A DNA stretch of 64,000 nt from AC-56 sp963702195. GTDB lineage: Bacteria; Actinomycetota; Thermoleophilia; Solirubrobacterales; 70-9. The stretch is from contig OY969725.1 in the NCBI GenBank assembly GCA_963702195.1, positions 2,914,001 through 2,978,000 of the forward strand. The letters are read 5' to 3'. A program made the position numbers and the translations under genes. A model generated the notes under the pieces. It was not told the DNA's origin. It was given only the letters and a program-made list of their open reading frames with translations, and did no database searches. Positions within the stretch are counted from its first letter, which is position 1. Every line of letters begins with the position of its first letter. This document shows positions 9,387 through 18,320 of this stretch, piece after piece.

Positions 9387-9607
9387 AGGCTGCGGACCCC
9401 CAAACGATGGTGACAGGTCACGCCGTCCCTTGGCGGTCGGTCGGTCACGGATCGAGGGATCGCCCGCTGCCCAGGCGCTGCAAAGGCAAGCCTTGGCTGG
9501 CTATCCTGGCCCCAGCGTAGGGAGCGGTCCGCGGCGTTGATAACGTCTTTCACGCAGGGTGATCGCCCCGTGCTGGGGCCGAGCTGGAGACAGGAACCGT
9601 CGAGCCG
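9387..9607. promoter_or_regulatory. Divergent intergenic region of the exopolysaccharide locus
   Basis: This 221-base gap separates the minus-strand Wzy-like run from the plus-strand Wzz/BY-kinase gene, so promoters for both directions must lie here unless each is read from elsewhere. A TAACGT hexamer in the stretch near 9540 could serve as a -10 for the plus direction with a leader of about 55 bases. No clear operator dyad was seen. Confidence 0.4.
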
Positions 9608-11173
9608 ATGGACAACAGACAAGAAGGGGGGCAGGGGCTGGACCTCCGGGTGGTCCTCGCCACGCTTCGGCGGCGGATGGGGCTCATAGCGCTCTGCTTT
9701 CTCGTGGTGACGGGCGGCGCGCTCGGCTTTTCACTGGCGCAACAGAAGCAGTACTCGGCAACGGCGTCTCTCCTTTTCAGGGACCCGGGCTTCGGCCAGA
9801 CTTTGTTTGGCGCAGCTGATGTGCAACCCACGAGCGACCCCACCCGAGAAGCTGCAACAAACGTCGATCTCGCCTCTTTGCGCGTCGTCTCGGAGCGCAC
9901 CGCCGAGACCATCGACAACGGCCTGAGCGCCTCCGACGTCGAGTCCCAGATGAGCGTGAATGCCCAGGGCAGCTCGAATGTCGTCTCGGTTACTGCGACA
10001 GACCCTGATCCTCAGACGGCTAAGCGGTTAGCCAATGTTTACGCAGCGCAGTTCGTAGAGTTCCGCCGCCATGCCGACCGGGCCAAGATCGGTAATGCGC
10101 GGAAGCTTGTATCGAACAGCCTGGACAGGCTCTCCCCTGCTGAGCGGCAAGGTCACCAGGGGCAGACTCTCCAAAATCGCATCAGCCAACTAGAGACTCT
10201 CAAGGCGCTTCAGACCGGGAATGCAGAGGTCGTCCAGCAGGCAACCGTTCCAACGTCGCCTTCGTCGCCGAAGACCCAACGAAACACAATTCTCGGGGCT
10301 GTACTTGGTCTTCTGCTCGGGATTGCCTTGGCCTTCCTAGCCGAGCGCTTCGACCGGCGACTCCGTAGCGTGGATGATCTGGAAGAAGCGTTCGAGCTCC
10401 CGATGCTCGGGTCAATTCCCGACAGCAAGACTCTCGCCACCGCAAATGGGGTCGGCGCACCGCTTACGTTCGCCGATCGCGAGGCCTTTCGCATGCTTCG
10501 AACGAGGCTTCGGTACTTCAATGTTGACCGGGAAGTCAAGTCGGTCCTGGTTACCTCTGCCTCCCCGAAGGATGGGAAGAGCACCGTTGCATGGTATTTG
10601 GCCTCTACAGCGGCGAGTGCTGGTTCTCGGACACTTCTGGTCGAGGCGGACCTACACCAGGCGACGCTCGCGACATACCACAAGCTAGATCCGATTCCCG
10701 GTCTAGCCGAAATACTGACGCATCAAGTTTCGGTCGATGGTGCCATTCAAACCATCACGGTGGAGGATCGCTCTAACGGCTCAGAGGATGCGCGAAGATT
10801 GGACGCCATCACTGCTGGAGCGACGCCACCAAACCCAGCAGAGCTGATCGATAGCCATGAGATGGCCCGTGTCTTGGCTGAGTTCACGGATCGGTATGAC
10901 CTGGTCGTGATAGATACCCCGCCAGTCTCCCTGCTGGCCGACGCAATTCCACTCATGAAGCTGGTGAGCGGCGTTATCGTCGTCGGTCAAGTTGGGAAGA
11001 CGACTCGGGATGAGGCTGCGCATCTTCGTGAGCAACTGCGAAAGCTAGATGCCCCGGTTCTCGGCGTCGCCGCCAATCGAATTCGCGAGGGTCGGCGATA
11101 TGGAAGGGGCTACGGTTACTACTACGATCGTCGCGGAGTTGACTCGGGGACCGAGGTACGTGTCCCCAAGTGA
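9608..11173 (+). CDS. Wzz/BY-kinase fusion: polysaccharide co-polymerase with tyrosine autokinase
   Basis: A 521-residue chain-length regulator and kinase for exopolysaccharide assembly. The N-terminal Wzz part has one membrane segment (LIALCFLVVTGGALGFSLA), an extracellular helical region, and a second membrane segment near residue 225 (ILGAVLGLLLGIALAFLAE). The cytoplasmic kinase follows: Walker A SASPKDGKST, Walker A' LLVEADLHQA and Walker B LVVIDTPP. The C-terminal tail YGRGYGYYYDRR is the expected tyrosine cluster for autophosphorylation. In A' the usual Asp-Ala-Asp is Glu-Ala-Asp. It is transcribed away from the polymerase run it would control. An alternative role as a Mrp-type ATPase is excluded by the Wzz domain. 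Confidence 0.88.
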   Translation: MDNRQEGGQGLDLRVVLATLRRRMGLIALCFLVVTGGALGFSLAQQKQYSATASLLFRDPGFGQTLFGAADVQPTSDPTREAATNVDLASLRVVSERTAETIDNGLSASDVESQMSVNAQGSSNVVSVTATDPDPQTAKRLANVYAAQFVEFRRHADRAKIGNARKLVSNSLDRLSPAERQGHQGQTLQNRISQLETLKALQTGNAEVVQQATVPTSPSSPKTQRNTILGAVLGLLLGIALAFLAERFDRRLRSVDDLEEAFELPMLGSIPDSKTLATANGVGAPLTFADREAFRMLRTRLRYFNVDREVKSVLVTSASPKDGKSTVAWYLASTAASAGSRTLLVEADLHQATLATYHKLDPIPGLAEILTHQVSVDGAIQTITVEDRSNGSEDARRLDAITAGATPPNPAELIDSHEMARVLAEFTDRYDLVVIDTPPVSLLADAIPLMKLVSGVIVVGQVGKTTRDEAAHLREQLRKLDAPVLGVAANRIREGRRYGRGYGYYYDRRGVDSGTEVRVPK

Positions 11174-11191
11174 CCACGCGATGGTTCCGAT

Positions 11192-12022
11192 CTACCCCTG
11201 CCCCGCCCGGTAGAACCGCTCATCGGCCGGCCGGTAGTACTCGTCCAGGCTCGTGACGACGCGGGTGTACCAGCCGAGCAGCTGCTGAGTGCGCGGCGGC
11301 TGGTCGGTGACCAGGTCGTCGCCCAGCGCCCGCACGTAGTCGATCTGCTGCTTGATCCACGAGCGGGTGAACTGGTGGTTGATCGCCAGGCGGTCGCTCT
11401 GTGCGCGGTTGACGCCCGCCGCGTGCCACAGGGTCGAGTCGAAGAGGACCATGCTCCCCGCCCCGCACTCCACCGCCACCGCGGCCTCGCTCATGTATCC
11501 GGGATCCGGCGCCTCCGGGCGCTGGTGGCTGCCCGGCACCACCAGGGTCCCGCCGTTTGAGGCGGTGAACTCGTCGAACGTGAGCAGCACGTTCACCGAC
11601 GCCACGTAGCCCTCCAGGTACCGCGGGAAGTCGCGGTGGAAGGTCTGCTGGAAGGTGCCGCCGCGGTCCTCGTCCCCCTTCGCTTCCGCCGGCGGCAGGA
11701 TGAAGCCGTTCTGGAGATGGAGGATCGCGGTCTCGGAGACGGTCGCGTCGACGACCGCGAGCAACTCCGGCGTCTCCAGCAGGGTGAGGAACCAGGGGTC
11801 GAAGCGCGCCATGATCCGCAGCACGCCCAGCTCCCCCGCCCGCTCCAGCCGCTCGGGGCCGAGCTCGGCGCGGATGGCTCGCTGCACCTCACGGAGGCCC
11901 TCCCTGCCGCGCTCCAGGCGCTCGTCGCCGACGACCCCCTCGACCACCGCATAGCCCACGTCGCGCAGGCGCGCGACGGCCGAGGTCAGCCAGTCGCGGC
12001 TCGAGGCGTCCAGATTCGCCAC
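11192..12022 (-). CDS. Phytanoyl-CoA dioxygenase (PhyH)-family Fe(II)/2-oxoglutarate oxygenase
   Basis: A 276-residue putative mononuclear iron oxygenase. The metal triad is visible as FHRDFPRYLEG (His-x-Asp, about residue 143) and the distal His in STLWHAAGVNRAQSDRLAI, with the Arg of SDRLAI as the likely 2-oxoglutarate anchor. GGTLVVPGSHQRPE is the standard PhyH turn. GTG 12022 is supported by TAACGT six bases upstream (12029-12034), a leaderless arrangement. It converges with the Wzz/BY-kinase gene, with an 18-base gap. It marks the return to high-GC sequence after the exopolysaccharide locus. The substrate is unknown; members hydroxylate lipids, amino acids or natural products. Confidence 0.82.
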   Translation of the reverse strand: MANLDASSRDWLTSAVARLRDVGYAVVEGVVGDERLERGREGLREVQRAIRAELGPERLERAGELGVLRIMARFDPWFLTLLETPELLAVVDATVSETAILHLQNGFILPPAEAKGDEDRGGTFQQTFHRDFPRYLEGYVASVNVLLTFDEFTASNGGTLVVPGSHQRPEAPDPGYMSEAAVAVECGAGSMVLFDSTLWHAAGVNRAQSDRLAINHQFTRSWIKQQIDYVRALGDDLVTDQPPRTQQLLGWYTRVVTSLDEYYRPADERFYRAGQG

Positions 12023-12080
12023 GCCGCGACGTTACCCGGAACGGGGCGTCCGTAGAGGCCGGACGAAGGAGAACCCGGGG

Positions 12081-14321
12081 TCAGCGAGGGCTGACCACGT
12101 GGAACCGGCGCGAGGCGGGGCTTGGGTCGATGGTGCCGCCCTGGGTGATCGAGCGCACGCGGAACGTGTAGCCGCCCGTGGGCAGGTTGCGGTAGGACTT
12201 CACGCCGCGCGGCGAGCACGGCCGGAAGGTGCCCTGGTCCCCGGGGCGCTTGAGCCTGCACTCGAACCGCGGGAAGCCGTCGGTGGAGGCGAAGGTGAAC
12301 GTGGCGGTGGGGCCGCCTGTCCGCCCACTCGGACCGCCCGTGATCCTGGTCTGAGCCGGCGCATGGTGATAGCCGCGGGCGAACCTGTAGCCCGCTGGGA
12401 GCACCTTGTCCGCAGGCCTCTGGACGAGCCCGCGGAGGGCGCCGGGGCGCTGCCGGACGGGAAGTCGAAGCTCGAGGTTGGACACGCTGACGCGGTGCTG
12501 GGCCGCGTCGTCGGGCGACGACGGGTTCTTGCGCCCGTAGCTGGCGTCGTTGGGCAGGAGCTCGAGCTTGACCACGTGGCCGGGGGCCACGTGATAGGCC
12601 TGAGGATGGAGCTGGAAGACCTGGCGGTAGGACCGGTTGCCGACCTTCGGGCGCCAGAGGCCGCGGGCGATCAGCGACTCGTTGTCGCCGTTCACGTCGA
12701 GCAGCCGGACGGCGACCTGATCGTTCGTGTGGTGGACGCCGAACAGCGCGATCACGGTCGGCGAGCCCACGATCGTGTAGCCGGCGCCCGGCGCCGGCGC
12801 AAGCCGGTAGTTGGCGGTGTCGGGGTTGTTGGCGCTCGGCGCGGTGCCGCAGGGATTGCCGCTGAGGCCGTTGAAGGCGGTGATCGGATCGGAGACGGTT
12901 GGCGCGATCGTCTTCGTGCCGGGGCTGTCGAATCGCACCTCGCCGGGGGCCAGTCCCTGCCAGCCGGCCGCGTGGAACGGGCCCCCGGACGGAGCGCTGC
13001 TCGGGCAGGTGGTGGTCAGCGCGGTCACGCCAAGCTGTGGTGCCGAGCCCTCCCCCTTGACGTAGTAGTCGAACCACGCGTTCTCGCGGTTGCCGAGCCT
13101 GGCGATGTCGGCGGACTTGTTCTGAGCGCGCGGGTGGCCGATATCGGACTCCCACAGGGCGATGTCGGCGCCGGGATGGTCGAAGCGCACCTTGTTGTAG
13201 TAGCGAACGCCCTCGTCGACGGGGAACAGGTCGTCGTTGAAGCCGTTGGCGATCAGGGCCGGGGCCGGGGGCGTGGAGTCGTCGATGTAGTAGGCCGAGT
13301 GGTAGGTCGTTATCTGGTTGATCTCCTCGGTCTCGGCGGGCGCGTTCGGGCCGGTGTCGTAGGGACCGCCCGTGCTGGCGAGCGCGTTCCACGAGATGAT
13401 GTCGGCATCCGGGTTGGGGCAGGTGGGTGCCGTGGGCGTACCTGGCGCACCGCAGTAGTAGCCGGTCGCGTTGCCCGAGGCGAACAGGCCCGACTGCAAG
13501 GCCTGCTTCTCGACCCCGGCTCGCCTGACGCCCGGCCGCAGGTAGCGGTTGTGCGCCGCATAGTCGAGGGTGCTCCCGTTCGGCGCCAGGGAGTAGGCCA
13601 GGTCGCTCCACGGAACCTCGGGAGCGGCCGCCGCGAGGTGCATCGGCGTGTGATCGACCGGGCTCGTCCAGGGCACTAGGGCGCCGTTGGGCATCATCAT
13701 GCGGTTGTTGAGCGCCGCCAGGGCGAGCGACATGCCGCCGCCGTAGGAGCCGCCGTTGGCGCCGATCTCGTCCGGGTCGACGACGCCCTGGTCGACCAGC
13801 ATCCCCGCCAGCTCCTGGGCGTCACGGACCTCGTAGCGGTCGTCCATCAGCCGGATGTAGCCGTCGTCGCAGGCCGACCCGGCCGCGGCGCGCGAGCCGG
13901 TGCTGCCGCAGCTCTCGTGGAAGCCGCGTGCCGTGATGCTCATCACCGCATAGCCCTGATTCAGCCAGCGCAGGGTGGAGCTCGAGAGCCCGCTCTTCGA
14001 GCCGCCCCAGCCGTGGAAGACCATCATCATCGGCCACCCTCCGCTCGGCTCGCCGCCGACCGGCTCGGGGGGGAACATCGCGTTCAAGTCGATCGGCGTG
14101 CCGTCGAAGCTCGGCGCCGTCGAGCGGGTGGGCGCCGTGCAGAAGCGGATCCCGTCGTTGGCGCCCGTCTGGACCGTGCAGGGGATACCACCCGAGGGAT
14201 CGGTGTCGCCGTACGGGTCGTTGGCGAAGACCGAGCCGATCGCCGCGCTCGCGCTCGCGGGCAGCGCCAGCGCCGCTGCGACGGCGGCCAGCGCGATCAC
14301 CTTGCCGGTCCGGGCCCGCAT
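12081..14321 (-). CDS. Secreted X-Pro dipeptidyl-peptidase (S15)/CocE-like alpha/beta hydrolase
   Basis: A 746-residue exported hydrolase. It has a Sec signal (VIALAAVAAALALPASASA), then an alpha/beta hydrolase core with oxyanion strand MMMVFHGWGGSKSG and nucleophile elbow GANGGSYGGG (Ser about residue 194), the S15 arrangement. The acid and base are plausible at GFNDDLFPVDEG and ESDIGHPRAQ. A beta-sandwich like the S15 C-terminal domain follows near residue 470. The last 90 residues (TATFTFAS, FECRLKRPG, YTFRVRSI) look like an Ig/Fn3-like module common on secreted proteins of this group. The ATG is fused to the stop of the phosphodiesterase gene as TGATG, so the two are co-translated. Confidence 0.8.
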   Translation of the reverse strand: MRARTGKVIALAAVAAALALPASASAAIGSVFANDPYGDTDPSGGIPCTVQTGANDGIRFCTAPTRSTAPSFDGTPIDLNAMFPPEPVGGEPSGGWPMMMVFHGWGGSKSGLSSSTLRWLNQGYAVMSITARGFHESCGSTGSRAAAGSACDDGYIRLMDDRYEVRDAQELAGMLVDQGVVDPDEIGANGGSYGGGMSLALAALNNRMMMPNGALVPWTSPVDHTPMHLAAAAPEVPWSDLAYSLAPNGSTLDYAAHNRYLRPGVRRAGVEKQALQSGLFASGNATGYYCGAPGTPTAPTCPNPDADIISWNALASTGGPYDTGPNAPAETEEINQITTYHSAYYIDDSTPPAPALIANGFNDDLFPVDEGVRYYNKVRFDHPGADIALWESDIGHPRAQNKSADIARLGNRENAWFDYYVKGEGSAPQLGVTALTTTCPSSAPSGGPFHAAGWQGLAPGEVRFDSPGTKTIAPTVSDPITAFNGLSGNPCGTAPSANNPDTANYRLAPAPGAGYTIVGSPTVIALFGVHHTNDQVAVRLLDVNGDNESLIARGLWRPKVGNRSYRQVFQLHPQAYHVAPGHVVKLELLPNDASYGRKNPSSPDDAAQHRVSVSNLELRLPVRQRPGALRGLVQRPADKVLPAGYRFARGYHHAPAQTRITGGPSGRTGGPTATFTFASTDGFPRFECRLKRPGDQGTFRPCSPRGVKSYRNLPTGGYTFRVRSITQGGTIDPSPASRRFHVVSPR

Positions 14322-15790
14322 CAGCCGCTACGCGCCTTCCTCACGGTGAGCTGAGCCGACGCGCTCTGATTGGCGGCGTCCGTCGAGCTGCCCGTGAACC
14401 GGAGCGTGAACTGCCGGTTGCGCGCCCGGTTCGACGGCGTCAGGTCGAAGATGCGGGTGACCGACGTCCGGCCGGCAAGGAAGCCGACGCGCTTGCAGCG
14501 CGCGCCCAGCAGCGCCGGCGGCGCCTGCACGCAGACCTTCGTCCGGCGCGCGGTGGCCGCCCCCGTGTTCTTGAGCTTCACCGTGTATCGCTGCGTCGTC
14601 CCCACCGTCACCGCCCGCTTCTGCGGCGAGACGCCGATCTTGAGCTTCGGGTCCTGCCGGGCGCAGCGGGCGGAGCCGTCCGGGCGCGGGATGCCGTTCA
14701 GGCAGAGGTACATCGCGAGGCGGCTCGGGTAGCTGGTCATGATCCCGTCCACGCCGAGGTCGATCAGGTGCTTGTAGCTCTGCGGGGTCTCGTCCTGGTC
14801 GCCGTCGGTGTAGACGTGGACGGCATAGCCCAGCTCGTGCGCGTGCTTGTTGTTGAGCAGGAACGCCGGCGCGTCGATGTCGTGCCCGCTGACGTTGTAG
14901 CGCGGCGGGACCTGGAAGACGCTCTCCGGCAGCGTGAACGGGATGTTGTGGAGGGCCCAGTCGCTCAGCGCCGGCTCGCTCGGGGCCAGCGAGACATCTG
15001 GGGCCAGGCTGTGGAACTCCTCGAGCGGCTGCTGCGCGAACGAGACGACGTTGAGGTCGGTCCGCGACGAGTACGGAGCCTGGTTCAACAGGTGGGCCAG
15101 CGCGTCGGCGAGCGGCGTCGCGCCTGGGATGGAGTCGCAGAGGTTGGTGTTGGGGTCGGTGCCGCTGTAGTCGCAGTCGCCAAAGGCCTGCCCCGGCTGC
15201 AGCGTGCTGCCCGGCACCTTCGGCATCTTGATCTCGATGTTGATCGGCGTGTGCGGGAAGGCGTTCAGCACCTGCTGGAGGGTCGGGATGCGGAAGTCGT
15301 TGGCCGTGTAGCCGGGGGGCGGCGGCTTGGCGCCGGTCCGAATGCCGCGATAGGGATAGGTGGCGCCGGAGTCGCTGTGGCTGTAGCTGCCGTTGTGGAA
15401 CCAGTAGCCGGCGTCGTAGCTCTGCACCTGGCTCAGGGGCATGTCGCGGATCTGCGAGGCCGGGCGCGTCTGCGGTCCGTCGGTGATCCGGCTCACGGTG
15501 TCGTCGTGGCTCACGACCACGACACCGTCCTGCGTCAGCTGTGTGTCGAGCTCGAGCATGTCGGCGCCGCGGTCGCGAATCGCCGACTTGAAGGCGAACA
15601 TGGTGTTCGACGGCGCCTCGCTCTCCCCACCCTGGTGGGCGATGTTGAGGAAGCGGTCGGTGAGCCAGGGGTTCGAGGTGGTGCCCGCCGCGGCGCCGGA
15701 TGCCGCCACCAGCAGCACGGTGGCCGCCGCTGCCGCACACACCACCGCACCGGCCAGCCTTGGAATCCCCCTGCTCATGCTCTCGCCCAT
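14321..15790 (-). CDS. Secreted glycerophosphodiester phosphodiesterase (GDPD) with C-terminal beta-sandwich
   Basis: A 489-residue exported enzyme that would hydrolyse glycerophosphodiesters, releasing glycerol-3-phosphate and an alcohol. After the signal peptide come the GDPD TIM-barrel motifs IAHQGGESEAPSNTMFAF, DMLELDTQLTQDGVVVVSHD (metal-binding Glu/Asp and catalytic His) and INIEIKMP. The barrel ends at VDGIMTSYPSRL. The first catalytic His is in HQGG where HRG is usual. The last 110 residues resemble a DUF11/CARDB-like domain (GTTQRYTVKLKNTG). ATG 15790, or the adjacent ATG 15793, follows a strong GGAGGAG site. The long upstream frame to 16609 is antisense to the GT2 gene and was rejected. 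Confidence 0.85.
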   Translation of the reverse strand: MGESMSRGIPRLAGAVVCAAAAATVLLVAASGAAAGTTSNPWLTDRFLNIAHQGGESEAPSNTMFAFKSAIRDRGADMLELDTQLTQDGVVVVSHDDTVSRITDGPQTRPASQIRDMPLSQVQSYDAGYWFHNGSYSHSDSGATYPYRGIRTGAKPPPPGYTANDFRIPTLQQVLNAFPHTPINIEIKMPKVPGSTLQPGQAFGDCDYSGTDPNTNLCDSIPGATPLADALAHLLNQAPYSSRTDLNVVSFAQQPLEEFHSLAPDVSLAPSEPALSDWALHNIPFTLPESVFQVPPRYNVSGHDIDAPAFLLNNKHAHELGYAVHVYTDGDQDETPQSYKHLIDLGVDGIMTSYPSRLAMYLCLNGIPRPDGSARCARQDPKLKIGVSPQKRAVTVGTTQRYTVKLKNTGAATARRTKVCVQAPPALLGARCKRVGFLAGRTSVTRIFDLTPSNRARNRQFTLRFTGSSTDAANQSASAQLTVRKARSG

Positions 15791-15928
15791 CATCGCTCCT
15801 CCGTGGCTCGAGGTCAACCTCGCTGCGCCGTGCCGATGCCTCCCCGGGGCCACCGACGGCGGCGATGATAATGGGCGGGGCGGGAATTTTCGCGCGAGCG
15901 CCTCCAGCGCGGATACGCTCCTCGCACG

Positions 15929-16960
15929 ATGAAGGTGCCCGGGGGACGGGCGGAACAAGGCCGAAACGGCGCCGTGCCTGAGTTGAGCGCGGTGGTGCCG
16001 GTATACGGGTGCCGGGACTGCCTGGAGGTGCTGCACGCGCGCCTCTCCGCCTCGCTCGAGGAGATCACGCCCGACTTCGAGATCGTCTTCGTCGACGACC
16101 GCTCGCCCGACAGGGCCTGGGACCTGCTGCGCGGCTTCGCCGAGCGCGACCCGCACACCGTGGCGATCCGCCTGAGCCGCAACTTCGGCCAGCACGCCGC
16201 GATCACGGCCGGGCTCGAGGCGGCGCGGGGCGACTGGGTGGTGGTGCTGGATTGCGACCTGCAGGATCCGCCGGAGGAGATCCGCCGCCTCTACGCCAAG
16301 GCGCTCGAGGGCTACGACGTCGTCTACGCGCAGCGGCGCCGGGCGGGCACCTCGGGGTTTCGCCGCATCGGCTCCCGCTTCTACTTCAGGCTGATGAACA
16401 TCTTCGCGGGGGCGGCGTTCGAGGAGGCGGGAAGCTTCAGCATCATCTCGCGGAAGGTCGTCGAGGAGTTCCTCCGCTTCAAGGATCGCCACCGCCACTA
16501 CCTGCTGATGCTCCAATGGCTCGGGTTCGACACGGCGTCGATCGAGTACGAACAGCCGGCACGCCACACCGGCAAGAGCTCCTACGGCGTTCGCGGGCTG
16601 ATCGCCCACGCGCTCGACGGGCTGTTCTTCCAGACGACGGTGCTGCTGCGCTGGATCGTCTTCGTCGGATTCGCGCTGTCGGTCGCCGGGCTGGGCCTGG
16701 CCGCGTACTACCTGATCACCAAGCTCACCGGGAACGCCGCGCCGGGGTTCACGAGCCTCGCGGTCTTCACCCTGACCGTCGGCGGCTTCATCATCATCAG
16801 CACCGGGGTGACGGGCCTCTACATCGGGCGGGTCTTCGAGCAGGTGCGGGAGCGCCCGCTGTTCGTCGTCGACTCGATCGTCGGCGGCAAGCCGGGGCCA
16901 AGCCGCGTGGGGACGCGGCCCGAGCGGCAGGTGTCCGGGCGCGCCGGCGACGGCGGATGA
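15929..16960 (+). CDS. ArnC/GtrB-like polyprenyl-phosphate glycosyltransferase (GT2, two C-terminal membrane helices)
   Basis: A 343-residue GT2 that likely moves a nucleotide-activated sugar onto polyprenyl phosphate at the cytoplasmic face. The GT-A core shows LSAVVPVYG, IVFVDDRSPD, the long DPM1-type motif LSRNFGQHAAITAG and VLDCDLQDPPEEI (DxD-like). Two membrane helices follow (WIVFVGFALSVAGLGLAAYY and TVGGFIIISTGVTGLYIG), the ArnC/GtrB topology. TACGCT at 15914-15919 places a -10 nine bases before ATG 15929, favouring that start over GTG 15974. It is the first gene of a seven-gene operon and overlaps wbqC as ATGA. With the downstream SMR-like and aminotransferase genes it mirrors the ArnC/ArnE-F/ArnB set. 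Confidence 0.85.
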   Translation: MKVPGGRAEQGRNGAVPELSAVVPVYGCRDCLEVLHARLSASLEEITPDFEIVFVDDRSPDRAWDLLRGFAERDPHTVAIRLSRNFGQHAAITAGLEAARGDWVVVLDCDLQDPPEEIRRLYAKALEGYDVVYAQRRRAGTSGFRRIGSRFYFRLMNIFAGAAFEEAGSFSIISRKVVEEFLRFKDRHRHYLLMLQWLGFDTASIEYEQPARHTGKSSYGVRGLIAHALDGLFFQTTVLLRWIVFVGFALSVAGLGLAAYYLITKLTGNAAPGFTSLAVFTLTVGGFIIISTGVTGLYIGRVFEQVRERPLFVVDSIVGGKPGPSRVGTRPERQVSGRAGDGG

Positions 16961-17679
16961 AGCGCGTCGCGGCGATCCAGTCCAGCTACATCCCGTGGCG
17001 CGGCTACTTCGACGTCATCGGCCTCGTCGACGAGTTCATCCTGCTCGACGAGGTCCAGTACACCAAGCGCGACTGGCGCAACCGCAACCGCATCAAGACC
17101 GCGCAGGGGCCGATCTGGCTGACGGTCCCGGTGCAGGTCAAGGGTCGCTACCACCAGCGAATCGACGAGGTTCGAATCGCCGACTCCTCGTGGGCGGAAA
17201 GGCACTGGCAGACCCTGAGGCAGGCGTATGCGTCGGCGCCGGGCTTCGACTCGGTCGCCGATCGGATCGCCGCCCTCTACGAGGAGGCCGCGGGCCTGGA
17301 GCGTCTGAGCGACGTGAACCGGAGCTTGCTGGAGGGGCTCTGCCCCATGCTAGGCATCGAGACTCCGCTGTCCTGGTCGACCGACTACTCGTCCACGGGC
17401 ACCAAGACGGAGCGCCTGGTCACGATCTGCGAGCAGGCACGGGCGGACGAGTACGTGAGCGGCCCGGCGGCCCGCGGCTATCTCGACGAGGACGAGTTCA
17501 CGTCTCGCGGCATCGCGGTGCGCTGGATGGACTACGAGGGCTACCCCGACTACATCCAGGTCCACCCGCCGTTCGAGCCCGCCGTGTCGATCGTCGACCT
17601 CCTCTTCAACCTCGGTTACGACGCGGCGAGCCACATGCGGCACGCGGGCGCTCCGCGGCCATCGGGAACCGAGAGTTGA
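16957..17679 (+). CDS. WbqC-like family protein
   Basis: A 240-residue member of the WbqC-like family, found in O-antigen and capsule loci; the reaction is not firmly known to me. The diagnostic start AAIQSSYIPWRGYFDVI is present, followed by DEFILLDEVQYTKRDWRNRNRI, IWLTVPVQVKG and the closing SIVDLLFNLGYD. These are the conserved strands and His/Asp/Arg positions of the family. ATG 16957 overlaps the GT2 stop and its own stop overlaps the next start (TTGA), so it is translationally coupled on both sides. Context beside a sugar aminotransferase and a NeuD-like acyltransferase suggests a step on an amino sugar, for example N-acylation. That is inference. Confidence 0.85.
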   Translation: MKRVAAIQSSYIPWRGYFDVIGLVDEFILLDEVQYTKRDWRNRNRIKTAQGPIWLTVPVQVKGRYHQRIDEVRIADSSWAERHWQTLRQAYASAPGFDSVADRIAALYEEAAGLERLSDVNRSLLEGLCPMLGIETPLSWSTDYSSTGTKTERLVTICEQARADEYVSGPAARGYLDEDEFTSRGIAVRWMDYEGYPDYIQVHPPFEPAVSIVDLLFNLGYDAASHMRHAGAPRPSGTES

Positions 17680-18320
17680 GCGCCGCCGAGCCAACCGAGC
17701 GCGTTGCCCGCTACTACGCCGGCAAGCTCGCCGAGCACGGGCAGACGCCCGCCGGCGTGGACTGGAGCTCCGCCCATTCGCAGGAGCTTCGCTTCGCCGA
17801 GCTGATGAAGATCGCCGAGGGAGAGAGGCGATTCTCGCTGAACGACTACGGCTGCGGTTACGGGGCGCTGCTCGACCACCTCGAAGGCGCCGGGGCTCGG
17901 GTCGAATACAGCGGGTTCGACCTGGCGCCCGAGATGGTGGAGGCCGCGCGCGAGCGCTTCGCCGGCCACGAGGCGCGGTTCACGACGGACGTCGCGGAGC
18001 TTCCCGTGGCCGACTACACGGTCGCCAGCGGGATCTTCAACGTCAGGCTCGACGTCGACAGCGAGACCTGGTTCGGGCACGTGCTCAGCACCCTCGACCG
18101 GCTCGGATCGCTGAGCGCCAGGGGCTTCGCGTTCAACGTCCTCACGTCCTACTCGGACCCCGATCGCATGCGCCCGGACCTCTTCTACGCCGACCCGGGA
18201 GTCATCCTCGACCACTGCATCCGACGCTTCTCGCGGCAAGTCGCGATCCTTCACGACTATGAGCTGTACGAGTTCACGACCCTCGTGCGCCTGAGCGGGG
18301 ACACGGAGGCCTCGCGATGA
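17676..18320 (+). CDS. Class I SAM-dependent methyltransferase of the amino-sugar operon
   Basis: A 214-residue class I methyltransferase. Motif I is LNDYGCGYGALLDHLE, the acidic strand end is YSGFDLAPEMVEAAR, and the motif IV region is VASGIFNVRLDVDSETW. The C-terminus has DPGVILDHCIRRF and LHDYELYEFTTLVRL. The start is TTG 17676, which overlaps the wbqC stop as TTGA; there is no earlier in-frame ATG or GTG outside wbqC. The stop overlaps the next start as ATGA. The likely role is O- or N-methylation of the operon's sugar or of its acyl group. The acceptor is unknown. Confidence 0.8.
   Translation: MSAAEPTERVARYYAGKLAEHGQTPAGVDWSSAHSQELRFAELMKIAEGERRFSLNDYGCGYGALLDHLEGAGARVEYSGFDLAPEMVEAARERFAGHEARFTTDVAELPVADYTVASGIFNVRLDVDSETWFGHVLSTLDRLGSLSARGFAFNVLTSYSDPDRMRPDLFYADPGVILDHCIRRFSRQVAILHDYELYEFTTLVRLSGDTEASR

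Noticed and set aside
12099..13679. Long plus-strand frame (526 codons) opposite the S15-type hydrolase gene
   Set aside because: Low-complexity Arg/Gly/Ala/Val composition typical of antisense frames in high-GC DNA; the minus strand has signal peptide, catalytic motifs and coupling.
15791..16609. N-terminal extension of the GDPD frame toward 16609
   Set aside because: It is antisense to the GT2 gene, lacks GDPD-like sequence, and a ribosome site and signal peptide support the start at 15790/15793.
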